In this document: piece after piece, positions 1 to 7,606 of the stretch
How positions within the stretch are numbered: position 1 is the stretch's first letter
Layout of the letters: each line of letters starts with the position of its first letter
Assembly (NCBI GenBank): GCA_004292855.1
Contig: RDXN01000059.1
Location: 1 to 64,000 of the forward strand
DNA length: 64,000 nucleotides
Reading direction: 5' to 3'
Source of the DNA: Cytophagales bacterium
Lineage (GTDB): Bacteria; Bacteroidota; Bacteroidia; Cytophagales; Spirosomataceae
Notes under the pieces: generated by a model
The model's input: only the letters and a program-made list of their open reading frames with translations
Told to the model about the DNA's origin: nothing
Databases searched by the model: none
Program-made: the position numbers and the translations under genes

Positions 1-1
1 G

Positions 2-91
2 TTGTACCTGAAAGCCATGCAAGCGGCTTTTGCCGAACTGACCGTCCTCAAAAATCAACTCAGTCAACATCCAGAAATGACCTTGGCGTAA
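2..91 (+). CDS. 3' end of an unidentified gene (partial)
   Basis: One frame is open from the window edge to a TAA at 89-91 and would encode about 29 residues, ending in PEMTLA. The piece is rich in Ala, Leu and Gln and could be the end of a helical or coiled-coil tail. The following AraC remnant lies in the same frame after this stop, so this may be foreign sequence joined to it. The product cannot be identified from so little sequence. Confidence 0.35.
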   Translation: MYLKAMQAAFAELTVLKNQLSQHPEMTLA

Positions 92-517
92 CATCAGATA
101 ATAAGTCAGTTAGAATTACTGCTTAACTACGCCGAGCGATTTTATCAGCGTCAATTTCTGACCCGCAAAATTTCGAATCATCAAATACTGGACCGACTGG
201 AAATACTACTAGAAGAGTACTTTGAGAGTTTAACCGTTATTAACAGAGGCTTACCTACTGTTCAATACGTTTCGCAACATTTAAATCTTACAACCGATTA
301 TTTAAGCACGATGCTAAAGAGTTTGACAGGACAAACAACCCAACAACATATCCATAGTAAATTAATAGAAAAGGCTAAAGTAAAACTGTCCACAACAAAT
401 TTATCCGTGAGTGAAATTGCGTTTGAATTGGGATTTGAACATTCACAATCCTTCAACAAGTTGTTCAAATCCAAGACGAAACAAACACCCCTGGAATTTC
501 GAACGTCATTTAATTGA
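92..517 (+). pseudogene. AraC-family transcriptional regulator, 5'-truncated remnant
   Basis: The frame read from 92 to the TAA at 515-517 encodes the end of an AraC-type sensor domain (LLLNYAERFYQRQF, then a segment with RLEILLEEYF) followed by a complete C-terminal AraC helix-turn-helix (SEIAFELGFEHSQSFNKLFK, then PLEFR). There is no start codon between the TAA at 89-91 and ATG 311, and ATG 311 lies inside the DNA-binding domain. The ligand-binding part is therefore missing and the DNA before it belongs to something else. I read this as a regulator that lost its 5' half by deletion or recombination. A short HTH-only protein from ATG 311 (68 aa) remains possible. Confidence 0.7.
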
Positions 518-530
518 AAAAAGAACCCCT

Positions 531-582
531 GTTGTGCGTAGTGCCGAAACGTCGGACCGTCCGGCGGACCACTGCGCACAAC
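531..582. repeat. inverted repeat with palindromic core
   Basis: Arms of 13 bp (531-543 and 570-582, GTTGTGCG-AGTG type, one G/T-wobble difference) enclose a GC-rich palindrome around CGGACCGTCCG. It lies just after the AraC remnant and could act as its terminator. The rest of 518-744 holds no gene I can support. Confidence 0.5.
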
Positions 583-744
583 GGGAACGCAGGGTATTCT
601 GAAACCTTAATGCACAATATGTAAAGTGTAATAAAATCTTGGCAAAAGCTAAAAAAATACAGAAGTTACGACAAAGCTTTCGTATGTTTGGGAGTTGGTG
701 GCAACCGGAATGCGACACTCTAAACCTAACTAACAAACCTTACT

Positions 745-1743
745 ATGACTTTCAAAGGTATAACTTTCACAAATGTACTAGTTCTGTTATTTTGCATACA
801 GACAGCGAAAGCTCAAATAAACCTTCATACGGAAGATCTACCTCGGTTCTATCAAGCATTTGATAGTGTTTTGACGACCACTGATTCAACAAAGCAAGTT
901 GGATTTTTGAACAGTCTTTATGTTGACAAAGCAAGTAATGGGCTTAAAGAATTCATGAAACTTAGAAATATCAGTGTTAACGATTGGCGTAAATTTATTC
1001 TAAAAGAAAAACAGAGCATCATCGAAAAAAGGCCTTTGATAATGTCTGTACTAACGCAGCAACCCCTAATTGAAAATAAAATTGACCGTTTTAAAAAACT
1101 GTATCCTGATTTTAGAGATGGTGATATATATTTTCTTGTCGGTGTCAATAATACAGGTGGCACAATAAACGACAAGACAGTTTATGTTGGGGCAGAAGTC
1201 ATAGCATCAAATCGAAAGAATTGGGCTGTATCAACTGTTCTGCACGAATTTACGCACACCCAACAATGGACCCAAAGAAATATGGTAAGACTAATGAGCA
1301 GTGATTCTCTGGTGAAAGATTACATGAGTACCCATACTCAATTACTTGGTAGGTGTCTGGAAGAGGGACTGGCCGATTTTGTTTCAGAATTAGTAAACGA
1401 GGAGAGTTTGGCGAAAACAATCCCGTCAGGACACACAGCATTTGGATTAAAAAATGAAAAGGAAATATGGGGCATTTTCAAAAAGGATATGTTTTTAAAG
1501 TTTGATGGAAATACAGGTATGGGATGGTTAAATAGTGGAAAACGTAAAGTAAATGGATATGAACAAACCGACTTAGGCTATTTCATCGGACACCAAATTT
1601 GTAAGAGTTACTACAATAAATCAAAAAATAAACAACAAGCACTCAAAGAAATGATAGGGATAAACTTTACAGATGACAATGCAAGAAAATTCTTAATTGA
1701 ATCAGGCTATCTTTCACCAGAAGAGTTAGCAGAAACCAAATAA
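745..1743 (+). CDS. secreted HExxH metalloprotease-like protein (DUF2268-like)
   Basis: The 332-aa product starts with a signal peptide (about residues 1-23, ending TAKA). It carries a gluzincin zinc site: HEFTH at 167-171, followed near 206 by EEGLADF, which would supply the third zinc ligand. Overall it resembles the DUF2268 / GldB-related predicted Zn-protease group of Bacteroidota, so a periplasmic or surface protease is likely; its substrate is unknown. The gene is strikingly AT-rich beside its GC-rich neighbours, with many AAA, AAT and ATA codons, and is flanked by gene fragments and an imperfect inverted pair (about 693-707 and 1762-1777). Both facts suggest horizontal acquisition. The zinc site is seen in the sequence; the family name is an inference. 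Confidence 0.65.
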   Translation: MTFKGITFTNVLVLLFCIQTAKAQINLHTEDLPRFYQAFDSVLTTTDSTKQVGFLNSLYVDKASNGLKEFMKLRNISVNDWRKFILKEKQSIIEKRPLIMSVLTQQPLIENKIDRFKKLYPDFRDGDIYFLVGVNNTGGTINDKTVYVGAEVIASNRKNWAVSTVLHEFTHTQQWTQRNMVRLMSSDSLVKDYMSTHTQLLGRCLEEGLADFVSELVNEESLAKTIPSGHTAFGLKNEKEIWGIFKKDMFLKFDGNTGMGWLNSGKRKVNGYEQTDLGYFIGHQICKSYYNKSKNKQQALKEMIGINFTDDNARKFLIESGYLSPEELAETK

Positions 1744-1936
1744 CCAAAACACAGAAAGAACCGGCTACCACCAACATGGGGTTTGGCGTGATCGGGGTAG
1801 GACGTCGTTATGTTCATCAGCAGCAGTTGAACGGAAAATTCATATTCATCCGTTACGGGTAAAATTCAAACGTACCTGCTTCGGCAGCAAATGGCCGACG
1901 AACTGGGATTAGTAGCCGAGAAGACCGCTTGAAGTC
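1744..1936 (+). other. gap with small gene fragments
   Basis: Two short open stretches end here, one with GFGVIGVGRRYVHQQQ ending near 1861, the other ending EKTA at about 1932 in another frame. Neither has a plausible start or full length. They look like 3' leftovers of displaced genes and cannot be assigned to a family. Confidence 0.3.
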
Positions 1937-2966
1937 ATGTTCCGCATCGTTTCTGTTCTCTTTCTTTTAGCAATTGCTTGCCGTTCCCACGCTCAGCAAC
2001 TCGCTTATCAGGATTACGAAGTTTCGCAACCTGCTGAACCACAGGGCGGGTTGTCGGCTTTGCAAACGTTTATGGCCGTCAACGTGCGGAAGTCCTTTCT
2101 GGCACAGGTTGCCAATGTGCATGGGTTAATCATTTTGCAGGGCGTGGTGGAGCCGGATGGGTGCATAGCGGAGGTGTCAATACTCCGATCCCTCGAACCC
2201 GACTGCGATGCCGAAGCCTTGCGGGCGTTCGGCTTGTTCAATGCCTGGAAACCTGCCAAGAAAGACGGAAAGCCTGTTCGGCAGCGCGTCACGTTCCCGT
2301 ACCAATTGCCCGGCAATCCCCCTATCGACTATCAGAAGGGCATAGCAACCCGGTATTACACCGCCGACATGAAGTTGGTTGGGCCTTCCGACACTACGGT
2401 ACGCTATCGTGCCCGGACGCATGTGGACGTGCTTGGGATGCCCGAGGGGCCGCTGACCTACTGGACACGGAACGGATCAAACGGTTGAGGTAACCGAAGA
2501 CCGGGTGTATGAGAAAGGGAGAAAACACGGTCGGAGTGTTGGCCGCTATGCCGATGGTTCCTGCTGGTACGAAGATGTTTATGATCGGGGCGTCTGGCAA
2601 CAGCAACGGATTGTGTTTGCGGGCCATCCCGACACCCTGACGTACACGCCGACCGACAAACCCGCGTCATTCGTGGGCGGACTAGCCTGGCTAAATGGAT
2701 TCATTCGGGACAACCTCAACTACCCTCCTGATGCCCGAAAGGCGGGTATCGAAGGAACCGTACAAATTCGGTTCACGGTGCTGGTCGATGGAAAACTGAC
2801 CGACATTGAAATTGCTCAATCGGTGTACCCCGCTCTGGATACTGAAGCAGTGCGGCTTGTGAAGGCAATGGACGCGTCGAGAGGGCCACGCTGGCAACCC
2901 GCCACCGAACAGGGCCGACCTGTAAGAAGGCAATATACCCTGCCGGTTCATTTTTACGCCCAGTGA
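1937..2966 (+). pseudogene. double TonB-C-domain secreted protein, frameshifted and internally deleted
   Basis: Two adjacent frames together match the intact paralogue at 3044-4510. The first (1937-2488) has a signal peptide (to about residue 19) and the N-terminal TonB-C-like domain (RKSFLAQVANVHG, then LFNAWKPAKKDGKPVRQR). The second (2505-2966) has YEKGRKHGR, the W/Y-rich segment GSCWYEDVYDRG, and the C-terminal TonB-C domain (NLNYPPDARKAGIEGTVQIR). The reading frame shifts between about 2457 and 2485. Relative to the paralogue roughly 155 residues of the middle are also absent, so both a deletion and a +1-type shift separate the halves. The GTG at 2505 is probably not a real start. A programmed frameshift is unlikely because I see no slippery heptamer, but this is inference. 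Confidence 0.7.
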
Positions 2967-3043
2967 ATACACCCATACAGCGTTGCTAACGTATCAATTT
3001 TCTATTTACATTTAGCGAGTCAAAACGAAGCTATCCAGACACT

Positions 3044-4510
3044 ATGAATCGCACCGCTACTTTTCTTCTTTTACTCCTGACGCTCACAGCCGTTCGCGCA
3101 CAGCAACAGCCGATTTTCTCCGATTTTGAGGTTTCCCAGCCCGCCGAGGTGCCCGGAGGCATGCCAGCCCTGCAACGGTTCATGGCCGTTAACGTGCGCA
3201 AGCCGTTTCTGGCGCAGGTGGCAAACGTCAAAGGGATGGCGATTGTGCAGGGCGTTATCGAACCCGATGGTCATATTTCGGAGGTATCGGTGGCCCGCTC
3301 GCTCCGGCCCGACTGCGACCGCGAGGCCGTGCGGGCGTTTGCCCTGTTCAATGCCTGGAAACCCGCCCAAAAAGACGGCAAGCCCGTTCGGCAACGCGTC
3401 ACGTTCCCCATCCGGTTTGCGGCCAACGAGCCGATCAGTTACCAGAACGGGATTGCGATTCAGTACTTCGACAACGCATTCCGAGCCATTGCCCAACCCG
3501 ACTCTGCTGTGTTACGCTCCGAAACACCAACCGATACGCTGGGGGTGCCGACTGGGAATTTGGTATTCTTCAGGCATAAAGGCGATAAGTGGAAAAAGGA
3601 GGCCGAGATGAAGCTCGTTAGTAAGCCCGATCCAAGCCGTAAATCGAATAAGGGGCCGTTGACTCTGATCGGCCATATGGACGAGTACGGGCGGTTTTTC
3701 GGTAGACAATACTGGGTTGATGAGATCGGTGCGGTCTATGATGAGAACATTTACGACTTGAACAGGTCGCTTATTGAGCAGATAAATCGCGACAAAACAG
3801 GGCTTGTGCGGCACAAAGAACAGGTTGGCAACGCGCAGCGGATGATCTACTCGTGGTATCATAATGGGCAAATCCAGCAGATGCTGCTGCAACCCAAGCA
3901 TGATGTACTAACTATGCAGCCTGAACCCGACCAAATGCTATCATTTTGGGATTTCAACGGCACACAGACGGTTGTTGAGGGAAACGGAGCCGCAGTTGTA
4001 AAAACGCAGGTGCAATCACTGGCCGACACAAATCGCCACACTACCCTGATCGAAGAAGGAGCGTACGAGCGGGGTCTCAAAACAGGTCGATGGCAGGGGA
4101 AGCACATTGATGGCTCGTACTGGTACGAAGAGAGCTACAACAAAGGGCAATTTATAAGTGGCCGTTCCATTGAACACAATGAACGCGACACGGTCCGGTA
4201 CGATGTCCCGAATCAACAGCCATCGTTTAAAGGGGGGCAACAGGCATTTTACCAATTTTTGGGACAGAATTTACGTTACCCAGCCGACGCCCAACGAGCG
4301 GGCGCGCAAGGTCGTGTATTTGTCAAGTTTGTGGTTTGTACGGACGGTACGCTGTGCGATTTTGAGGTGTTAAAAGGGATTCACCCCGACCTTGATCAGG
4401 AGGCTATTCGGGTAGTGAAAGCCATGAAAGGGCGATGGACACCCGGCACCCAACGCGGACGACCCGTGAAAGTCAAGTACAATTTGCCATTGAACTTTAC
4501 GCTCGAATAA
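3044..4510 (+). CDS. secreted protein with two TonB-C-like domains and a MORN/YwqK-like middle
   Basis: The 488-aa product has a signal peptide (about 1-19, ending VRAQ). Residues about 30-125 form a TonB C-terminal-like fold (NVRKPFLAQVANVKG, RSLRPDCDREAVRAF). The middle, about 170-380, has repeated G-W/Y-x-x-G turns (GRFFGRQYWVDE, TGRWQGKHIDGSYWYEE) like MORN or YwqK repeats. Residues about 395-485 form a second TonB-C domain (NLRYPADAQRAGAQGRVFVK, then EAIRVVKAMKGRWTPG). Proteins of this type in Bacteroidota are periplasmic and of unknown job; TonB-C domains usually contact TonB-dependent receptors or peptidoglycan. It follows a frameshifted paralogue by 77 bp, so the pair arose by tandem duplication. 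No TonB N-terminal membrane anchor or ExbBD is present. Confidence 0.75.
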   Translation: MNRTATFLLLLLTLTAVRAQQQPIFSDFEVSQPAEVPGGMPALQRFMAVNVRKPFLAQVANVKGMAIVQGVIEPDGHISEVSVARSLRPDCDREAVRAFALFNAWKPAQKDGKPVRQRVTFPIRFAANEPISYQNGIAIQYFDNAFRAIAQPDSAVLRSETPTDTLGVPTGNLVFFRHKGDKWKKEAEMKLVSKPDPSRKSNKGPLTLIGHMDEYGRFFGRQYWVDEIGAVYDENIYDLNRSLIEQINRDKTGLVRHKEQVGNAQRMIYSWYHNGQIQQMLLQPKHDVLTMQPEPDQMLSFWDFNGTQTVVEGNGAAVVKTQVQSLADTNRHTTLIEEGAYERGLKTGRWQGKHIDGSYWYEESYNKGQFISGRSIEHNERDTVRYDVPNQQPSFKGGQQAFYQFLGQNLRYPADAQRAGAQGRVFVKFVVCTDGTLCDFEVLKGIHPDLDQEAIRVVKAMKGRWTPGTQRGRPVKVKYNLPLNFTLE

Positions 4511-4512
4511 CC

Positions 4513-4579
4513 CCTTCGTTCCCCGCCCTAATTTCCGTACTTTTGCAGCACTATGACCGGCAAACAAACCCCGCTCCAC
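4513..4579 (+). repeat. direct repeat copy 1: duplicated gcvT promoter and 5' coding end
   Basis: This 67-bp stretch matches 5271-5336 with about five differences and one indel. Both copies contain the TACTTTTG box, the start ATGACCG and the codons for KQ-PLH. The two copies enclose the VapBC pair. Confidence 0.9.
4538..4545 (+). promoter_or_regulatory. TAnnTTTG promoter box (duplicated gcvT promoter), likely for vapBC
   Basis: TACTTTTG matches the Bacteroidota -7 consensus. It lies 8 bp before a decoy ATG and 69 bp before vapB, and it is a copy of the gcvT promoter. Confidence 0.6.
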
Positions 4580-4600
4580 GCGACGATTTGTCAATACTAA
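4553..4600 (+). other. truncated gcvT start: 15-codon minigene
   Basis: ATG at 4553 opens a 15-codon frame whose first nine residues, MTGKQTPLH, match the GcvT start MTAKQIPLH. The frame then diverges and stops at TAA 4598-4600, just before vapB. It is a by-product of the duplication; whether it is translated ahead of vapB is unknown. Confidence 0.6.
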
Positions 4601-4613
4601 TCCAACGAATGTT

Positions 4614-4886
4614 ATGCAGGTAATCCGACAATACGCAGTACCGCAAAACGGTCAACTTATCATTAGCGTTCCACCCGCTTTTGAGGGGCAACAAGTTGAG
4701 GTTCAGCTTTTGCTTGCTCAGGACGTGGTGAAGCCGAAGGCTAAAAAACAGCCCAAAAAAGGCAAAAAAACAACTGGTTTAGGGAAGTTGGTGGGTAGTT
4801 TGTCACACCTTACGCCTGAACAAAATGAGAAAATTGATCGCGAATTGGAATCCATCCGAAACGAATGGGAACGGCCTATTTACTAG
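4614..4886 (+). CDS. VapB-like antitoxin
   Basis: This 90-aa protein begins with a swapped-hairpin-like segment (QYAVPQNGQLIISVPPAFEG) that would bind DNA, followed by a Lys-rich linker (KPKAKKQPKKGKK) and a C-terminal helix ending NEWERPIY that would wrap the toxin. Its 3' end overlaps vapC by 22 bp, the usual coupling in type II toxin-antitoxin operons. ATG 4614 was chosen because it gives the complete N-terminal strand; ATG 4609 is out of frame. The family assignment rests mainly on the PIN-domain partner, since antitoxins of this sort diverge quickly. The operon appears to use the duplicated gcvT promoter. Confidence 0.7.
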   Translation: MQVIRQYAVPQNGQLIISVPPAFEGQQVEVQLLLAQDVVKPKAKKQPKKGKKTTGLGKLVGSLSHLTPEQNEKIDRELESIRNEWERPIY

Positions 4887-5254
4887 ACACAAACGCGATC
4901 AGTAAAGGGTTGCGAGGTTTATTCTCCGAAGATGGCTTGGCTTTTTTTCGCTCGGTGGTCGATACGGAGGCTAATTTCTCTGTTATCACGCGCATCGAGT
5001 TACTAGGATTTAACCCGGAAGACTCAAAAACAGAGCAGACATTTCAACTATTTATCAGTGAGGGTTACGAATATGAGCTGACAGAAGAGATCGTTCAGGC
5101 CACAATCAATTTGCGTAAAACAGTCAAAATAAAACTGCCGGATGCCATCATTGCGGCCACTGCGTTGGTCCATAAAATGACCCTCGTTTCCGATAACGAC
5201 ACCGATTTCCTGCGAGTCCCCAAGCTCAAATACGTAAATCCGGCTCGTCTCTGA
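4865..5254 (+). CDS. VapC-like PIN-domain toxin (ribonuclease)
   Basis: The 129-aa protein has the PIN-domain layout: LLDTNAIS near the N-terminus (first acidic residue), ITRIELLGF (conserved Glu), LPDAIIAATAL (third acidic residue) and a late VSDNDTDF. VapC enzymes are Mg-dependent endoribonucleases that stop growth by cutting RNA unless bound by VapB. Length and motifs are complete, so the toxin should be active. It overlaps vapB and ends 16 bp before the second repeat copy. The cassette sits between two copies of the gcvT 5' end and so was probably inserted here. Confidence 0.88.
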   Translation: MGTAYLLDTNAISKGLRGLFSEDGLAFFRSVVDTEANFSVITRIELLGFNPEDSKTEQTFQLFISEGYEYELTEEIVQATINLRKTVKIKLPDAIIAATALVHKMTLVSDNDTDFLRVPKLKYVNPARL

Positions 5255-5270
5255 GGGTTGTCGCTTTCTT

Positions 5271-5336
5271 CCTTCGTTCCCGCCTGAATTTCCGTACTTT
5301 TGCGGCACTATGACCGCCAAACAAATCCCGCTCCAC
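5271..5336 (+). repeat. direct repeat copy 2: native gcvT promoter and 5' coding end
   Basis: This copy is functional: it leads straight into the full gcvT frame. See 4513-4579 for the partner 758 bp upstream. Confidence 0.9.
5295..5302 (+). promoter_or_regulatory. TAnnTTTG promoter box for gcvT
   Basis: TACTTTTG ends 7 bp before ATG 5310. A start of transcription about 5-8 bp downstream of the box would leave almost no leader, so gcvT may be translated from a nearly leaderless mRNA. Confidence 0.6.
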
Positions 5337-6401
5337 CACCTTCATCAGCAGCTTGGGGCCAAAATAATGCCCTTCGCGGGCTATGAAATGCCCGTTCGCT
5401 ACTCCTCCGACCTCGACGAACACCATGCCGTTCGGAATGGGGTGGGCATATTCGACGTCTCGCACATGGGCGAGTTTATCGTTAAGGGCAAGGATGCCTG
5501 CGCGTTTATCAGCCGTATATCGGCTAATGACCCGGCTTTGCTGTTCGATGGCAAGGTGCAATACAGCTACCTGCCCAACGAACAGGGTGGCATCGTCGAC
5601 GATCTGGTAATCTACCAAATCAGCCCCATTGAGTTTATGCTTGTTGTGAATGCGTCGAACATCGACAAAGACTGGGCCTGGATTAATGGGTACGTGGGCG
5701 GGTTCGATGTTGAATTGATCAACGTCTCCGAGGATATGTGTTTGTTTGCCGTGCAGGGACCATTGGCCGCGCAGGCTTTACAACCCCTCACCAACGCCAA
5801 ACTTGACTCGATGTCGTATTACACCTTCGAGAAAATCGACTTCGCCGGGCAGGCCAACGTGATCGTATCGGCAACAGGCTATACGGGGGCGGGCGGCTTC
5901 GAAATTTACGTATCGAACCATCAGGCCGAGGCCACCTGGAACGCCATCATGGAGGCCGGTGCGCCCCACGGCATCAAACCCATTGGCCTGGGTGCCCGCG
6001 ACACACTCCGGCTCGAAATGGGCTTCTGCCTCTACGGAAACGACATTTCCGATACCACCTCGCCCCTTGAAGCGGGCCTGGGCTGGGTTACCAAGTTCAC
6101 CCACGACTTTGTGAGTGCCGAACTGGTCAAGGCGCAAAAAGAAGCGGGCGTTTCGCGCAAGCTCGTTGGCTTTGAACTGCTCGACCGAGGCATTCCCCGC
6201 GCACATTACCCACTCTGCACCGCCGACGGTACGGTCGTAGGGGAGGTGACGTCGGGTACGCAGTCGCCCACACTGGGCAAGGGCATCGGGCTGGGTTACG
6301 TGCCTACCGAGATGGCAAAACCCGGCACCGAACTCTATGTGCAGGTCCGCGACCGCCTGCTTAAAGCCCAGGTCGTAAAAACTCCCTTCGTTAAAAAATG
6401 A
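5310..6401 (+). CDS. gcvT: aminomethyltransferase (glycine cleavage T protein)
   Basis: The 363-aa protein is full length for GcvT, the tetrahydrofolate-dependent subunit that releases ammonia from the aminomethyl-lipoyl H protein and makes 5,10-methylene-THF. Visible motifs are PFAGYEMPVRY at the N-terminus, DVSHMGEF, the folate-site segment GARDTLRLEMGFCLYGNDI and the C-terminal EVTSGTQSPTLG. The stop overlaps the start of the next gene (ATGA), so the two are translationally coupled. No glycine riboswitch or other gcv gene is nearby. The 5' end of this gene was duplicated around the upstream VapBC pair. Confidence 0.96.
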   Translation: MTAKQIPLHHLHQQLGAKIMPFAGYEMPVRYSSDLDEHHAVRNGVGIFDVSHMGEFIVKGKDACAFISRISANDPALLFDGKVQYSYLPNEQGGIVDDLVIYQISPIEFMLVVNASNIDKDWAWINGYVGGFDVELINVSEDMCLFAVQGPLAAQALQPLTNAKLDSMSYYTFEKIDFAGQANVIVSATGYTGAGGFEIYVSNHQAEATWNAIMEAGAPHGIKPIGLGARDTLRLEMGFCLYGNDISDTTSPLEAGLGWVTKFTHDFVSAELVKAQKEAGVSRKLVGFELLDRGIPRAHYPLCTADGTVVGEVTSGTQSPTLGKGIGLGYVPTEMAKPGTELYVQVRDRLLKAQVVKTPFVKK

Positions 6402-7108
6402 AACAAATTGATGTTTGCCTGACCCCCGACTTATTGCATCTGCACGCCATTGAAAACACCATTGTTGTCGTGGCCGACGTGTTTCGGGCTACCTCGTGCA
6501 TGGTAACGGCCTTTGCCTATGGGGTTGAAAGTATTATTCCCGTTGCCACCGTCGAGGAGTGCCGCGACTTACAACGCCGGGGCTATCTGGCCGCTGCCGA
6601 GCGCAATGCCCAAACCGTTGAGGGGTTCGATCTCGACAATTCGCCCTTCAGCTACATGGACGAACGGTTGCGGGGTACGTCGGTCGCCATGACCACCACC
6701 AACGGCACGTTGGCCATTACCAAATCGCGGTCGGCGGTGAAGGTGTTGGTTGGCTCGTTCCTGAATCTGGATGCTATTGCCAGTTACCTGAAAGGACAGC
6801 CCTACAATGTGCTGGTGCTGTGTGCGGGCTGGAAAGGCCGGTTCAACCTCGAAGATACCCTCTTTGCCGGTGCCCTCGTGGAGCGGCTCAAAGACACCTA
6901 CATGATGGCCGAAGACAGCACCATTATGTCGTGGCGGATTTACTGTCAGGGGCAGGACAATCTGATTCAATACCTGGCTAACTCGTCGCACCTTCGGCGT
7001 TTGCAGCGACTGGGTATCCAAAAAGATATTGCCTACTGTTTGCAACACGACCTCTACGACGTGGTGCCGGTGTTGCGGGGCAACGCGCTCGTCACGATGG
7101 GGCGGTAA
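6398..7108 (+). CDS. comB: ComB-family 2-phosphosulfolactate phosphatase
   Basis: The 236-aa product matches the ComB family in length and motifs: VVADVFRATS near the start, the central TTTNGTLAI, and LVLCAGWKGRFNLEDTLFAG. ComB removes phosphate from 2-phosphosulfolactate in methanogen coenzyme M synthesis. In bacteria outside that pathway the substrate is unclear; a link to sulfonate metabolism or sulfonolipids in Bacteroidota is speculation. It overlaps gcvT by 4 bp and is followed by a strong hairpin, so gcvT-comB form an operon. Confidence 0.85.
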   Translation: MKQIDVCLTPDLLHLHAIENTIVVVADVFRATSCMVTAFAYGVESIIPVATVEECRDLQRRGYLAAAERNAQTVEGFDLDNSPFSYMDERLRGTSVAMTTTNGTLAITKSRSAVKVLVGSFLNLDAIASYLKGQPYNVLVLCAGWKGRFNLEDTLFAGALVERLKDTYMMAEDSTIMSWRIYCQGQDNLIQYLANSSHLRRLQRLGIQKDIAYCLQHDLYDVVPVLRGNALVTMGR

Positions 7109-7127
7109 ACAGCGTACCTATGACCTA

Positions 7128-7175
7128 AACGCAACATCCCCCGCCACACGTTTGTAGCGGGGGATGTTGCGTTTT
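7128..7175. terminator. bidirectional terminator between comB and acpP
   Basis: Perfect 17-bp arms (7128-7144 and 7157-7173, core GCAACATCCCCCGC) with a 12-nt loop, followed by T residues on the plus strand. It separates convergent comB and acpP. Confidence 0.8.
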
Positions 7176-7188
7176 CATGGTATAAATA

Positions 7189-7428
7189 TCAGGCCGTAAC
7201 CGCCAGTTGTTGCTCGTTTTCGAGGTAGTCAATTACGCCACTCATGGTGGTCAGTTTTGAGTAATCTTCATCGGGAATTCGAATGCCGAATTCCTGCTCC
7301 AATTGCATAATCAAATCGACGGTATCGAGGCTATCGAGGCCCAGGTCACGCGTGAAGTGTACATTGTCGGTGATCTCGGAGCGTTGAATGCCGAAATTAC
7401 CCAAAATCTGGATGATCTTTTCTTTCAT
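7189..7428 (-). CDS. acpP: acyl carrier protein
   Basis: This acidic 79-aa protein has the DSL motif (Asp32-Ser33-Leu34) whose serine takes the 4'-phosphopantetheine arm, in the context LGLDSLDTVDLIMQLEQEF. It would carry acyl chains in fatty-acid synthesis. It stands alone rather than beside fabF or fabD, so it may be a second or dedicated carrier. It converges on comB, and a shared hairpin lies between them. Confidence 0.93.
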   Translation of the reverse strand: MKEKIIQILGNFGIQRSEITDNVHFTRDLGLDSLDTVDLIMQLEQEFGIRIPDEDYSKLTTMSGVIDYLENEQQLAVTA

Positions 7429-7606
7429 GACCTTTACCGGGTTTTGTAATTTGCTGAGGTGCTACATGCATAAGTAACTGCTTAGTAAGTGGCTTTGTTG
7501 TTCGGAATAGGAATATTTAGGAAAATTTAGCCTTCGTATCAGGATAGACTTTACCACGAGGAGCAACGAGCTTTGTTTGTACTTTTACGTCGAACTTAAC
7601 ATCCCT

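Noticed and set aside
298-579. Minus-strand open frame opposite the AraC remnant
   Set aside because: Composition is incoherent and it is antisense to a recognisable helix-turn-helix.
690-1784. Flanks of the HExxH gene as integron attC sites
   Set aside because: The GTTGGTGG word lacks the GTTRRRY/RYYYAAC core arrangement and there is no integrase.
5230-5310. Glycine riboswitch before gcvT
   Set aside because: The promoter box lies 7 bp before the start codon, leaving no room for a leader RNA.
4513-5336. VapBC insertion as a transposon
   Set aside because: No transposase, terminal inverted repeat or short target duplication is present; the flanks are a 67-bp copy of gcvT DNA.
7577-7606. 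TTG 7577 as start of the PafA-type gene
   Set aside because: It lies in a TACTTTTA promoter-like box and adds ten residues before a good signal peptide that starts at ATG 7607.
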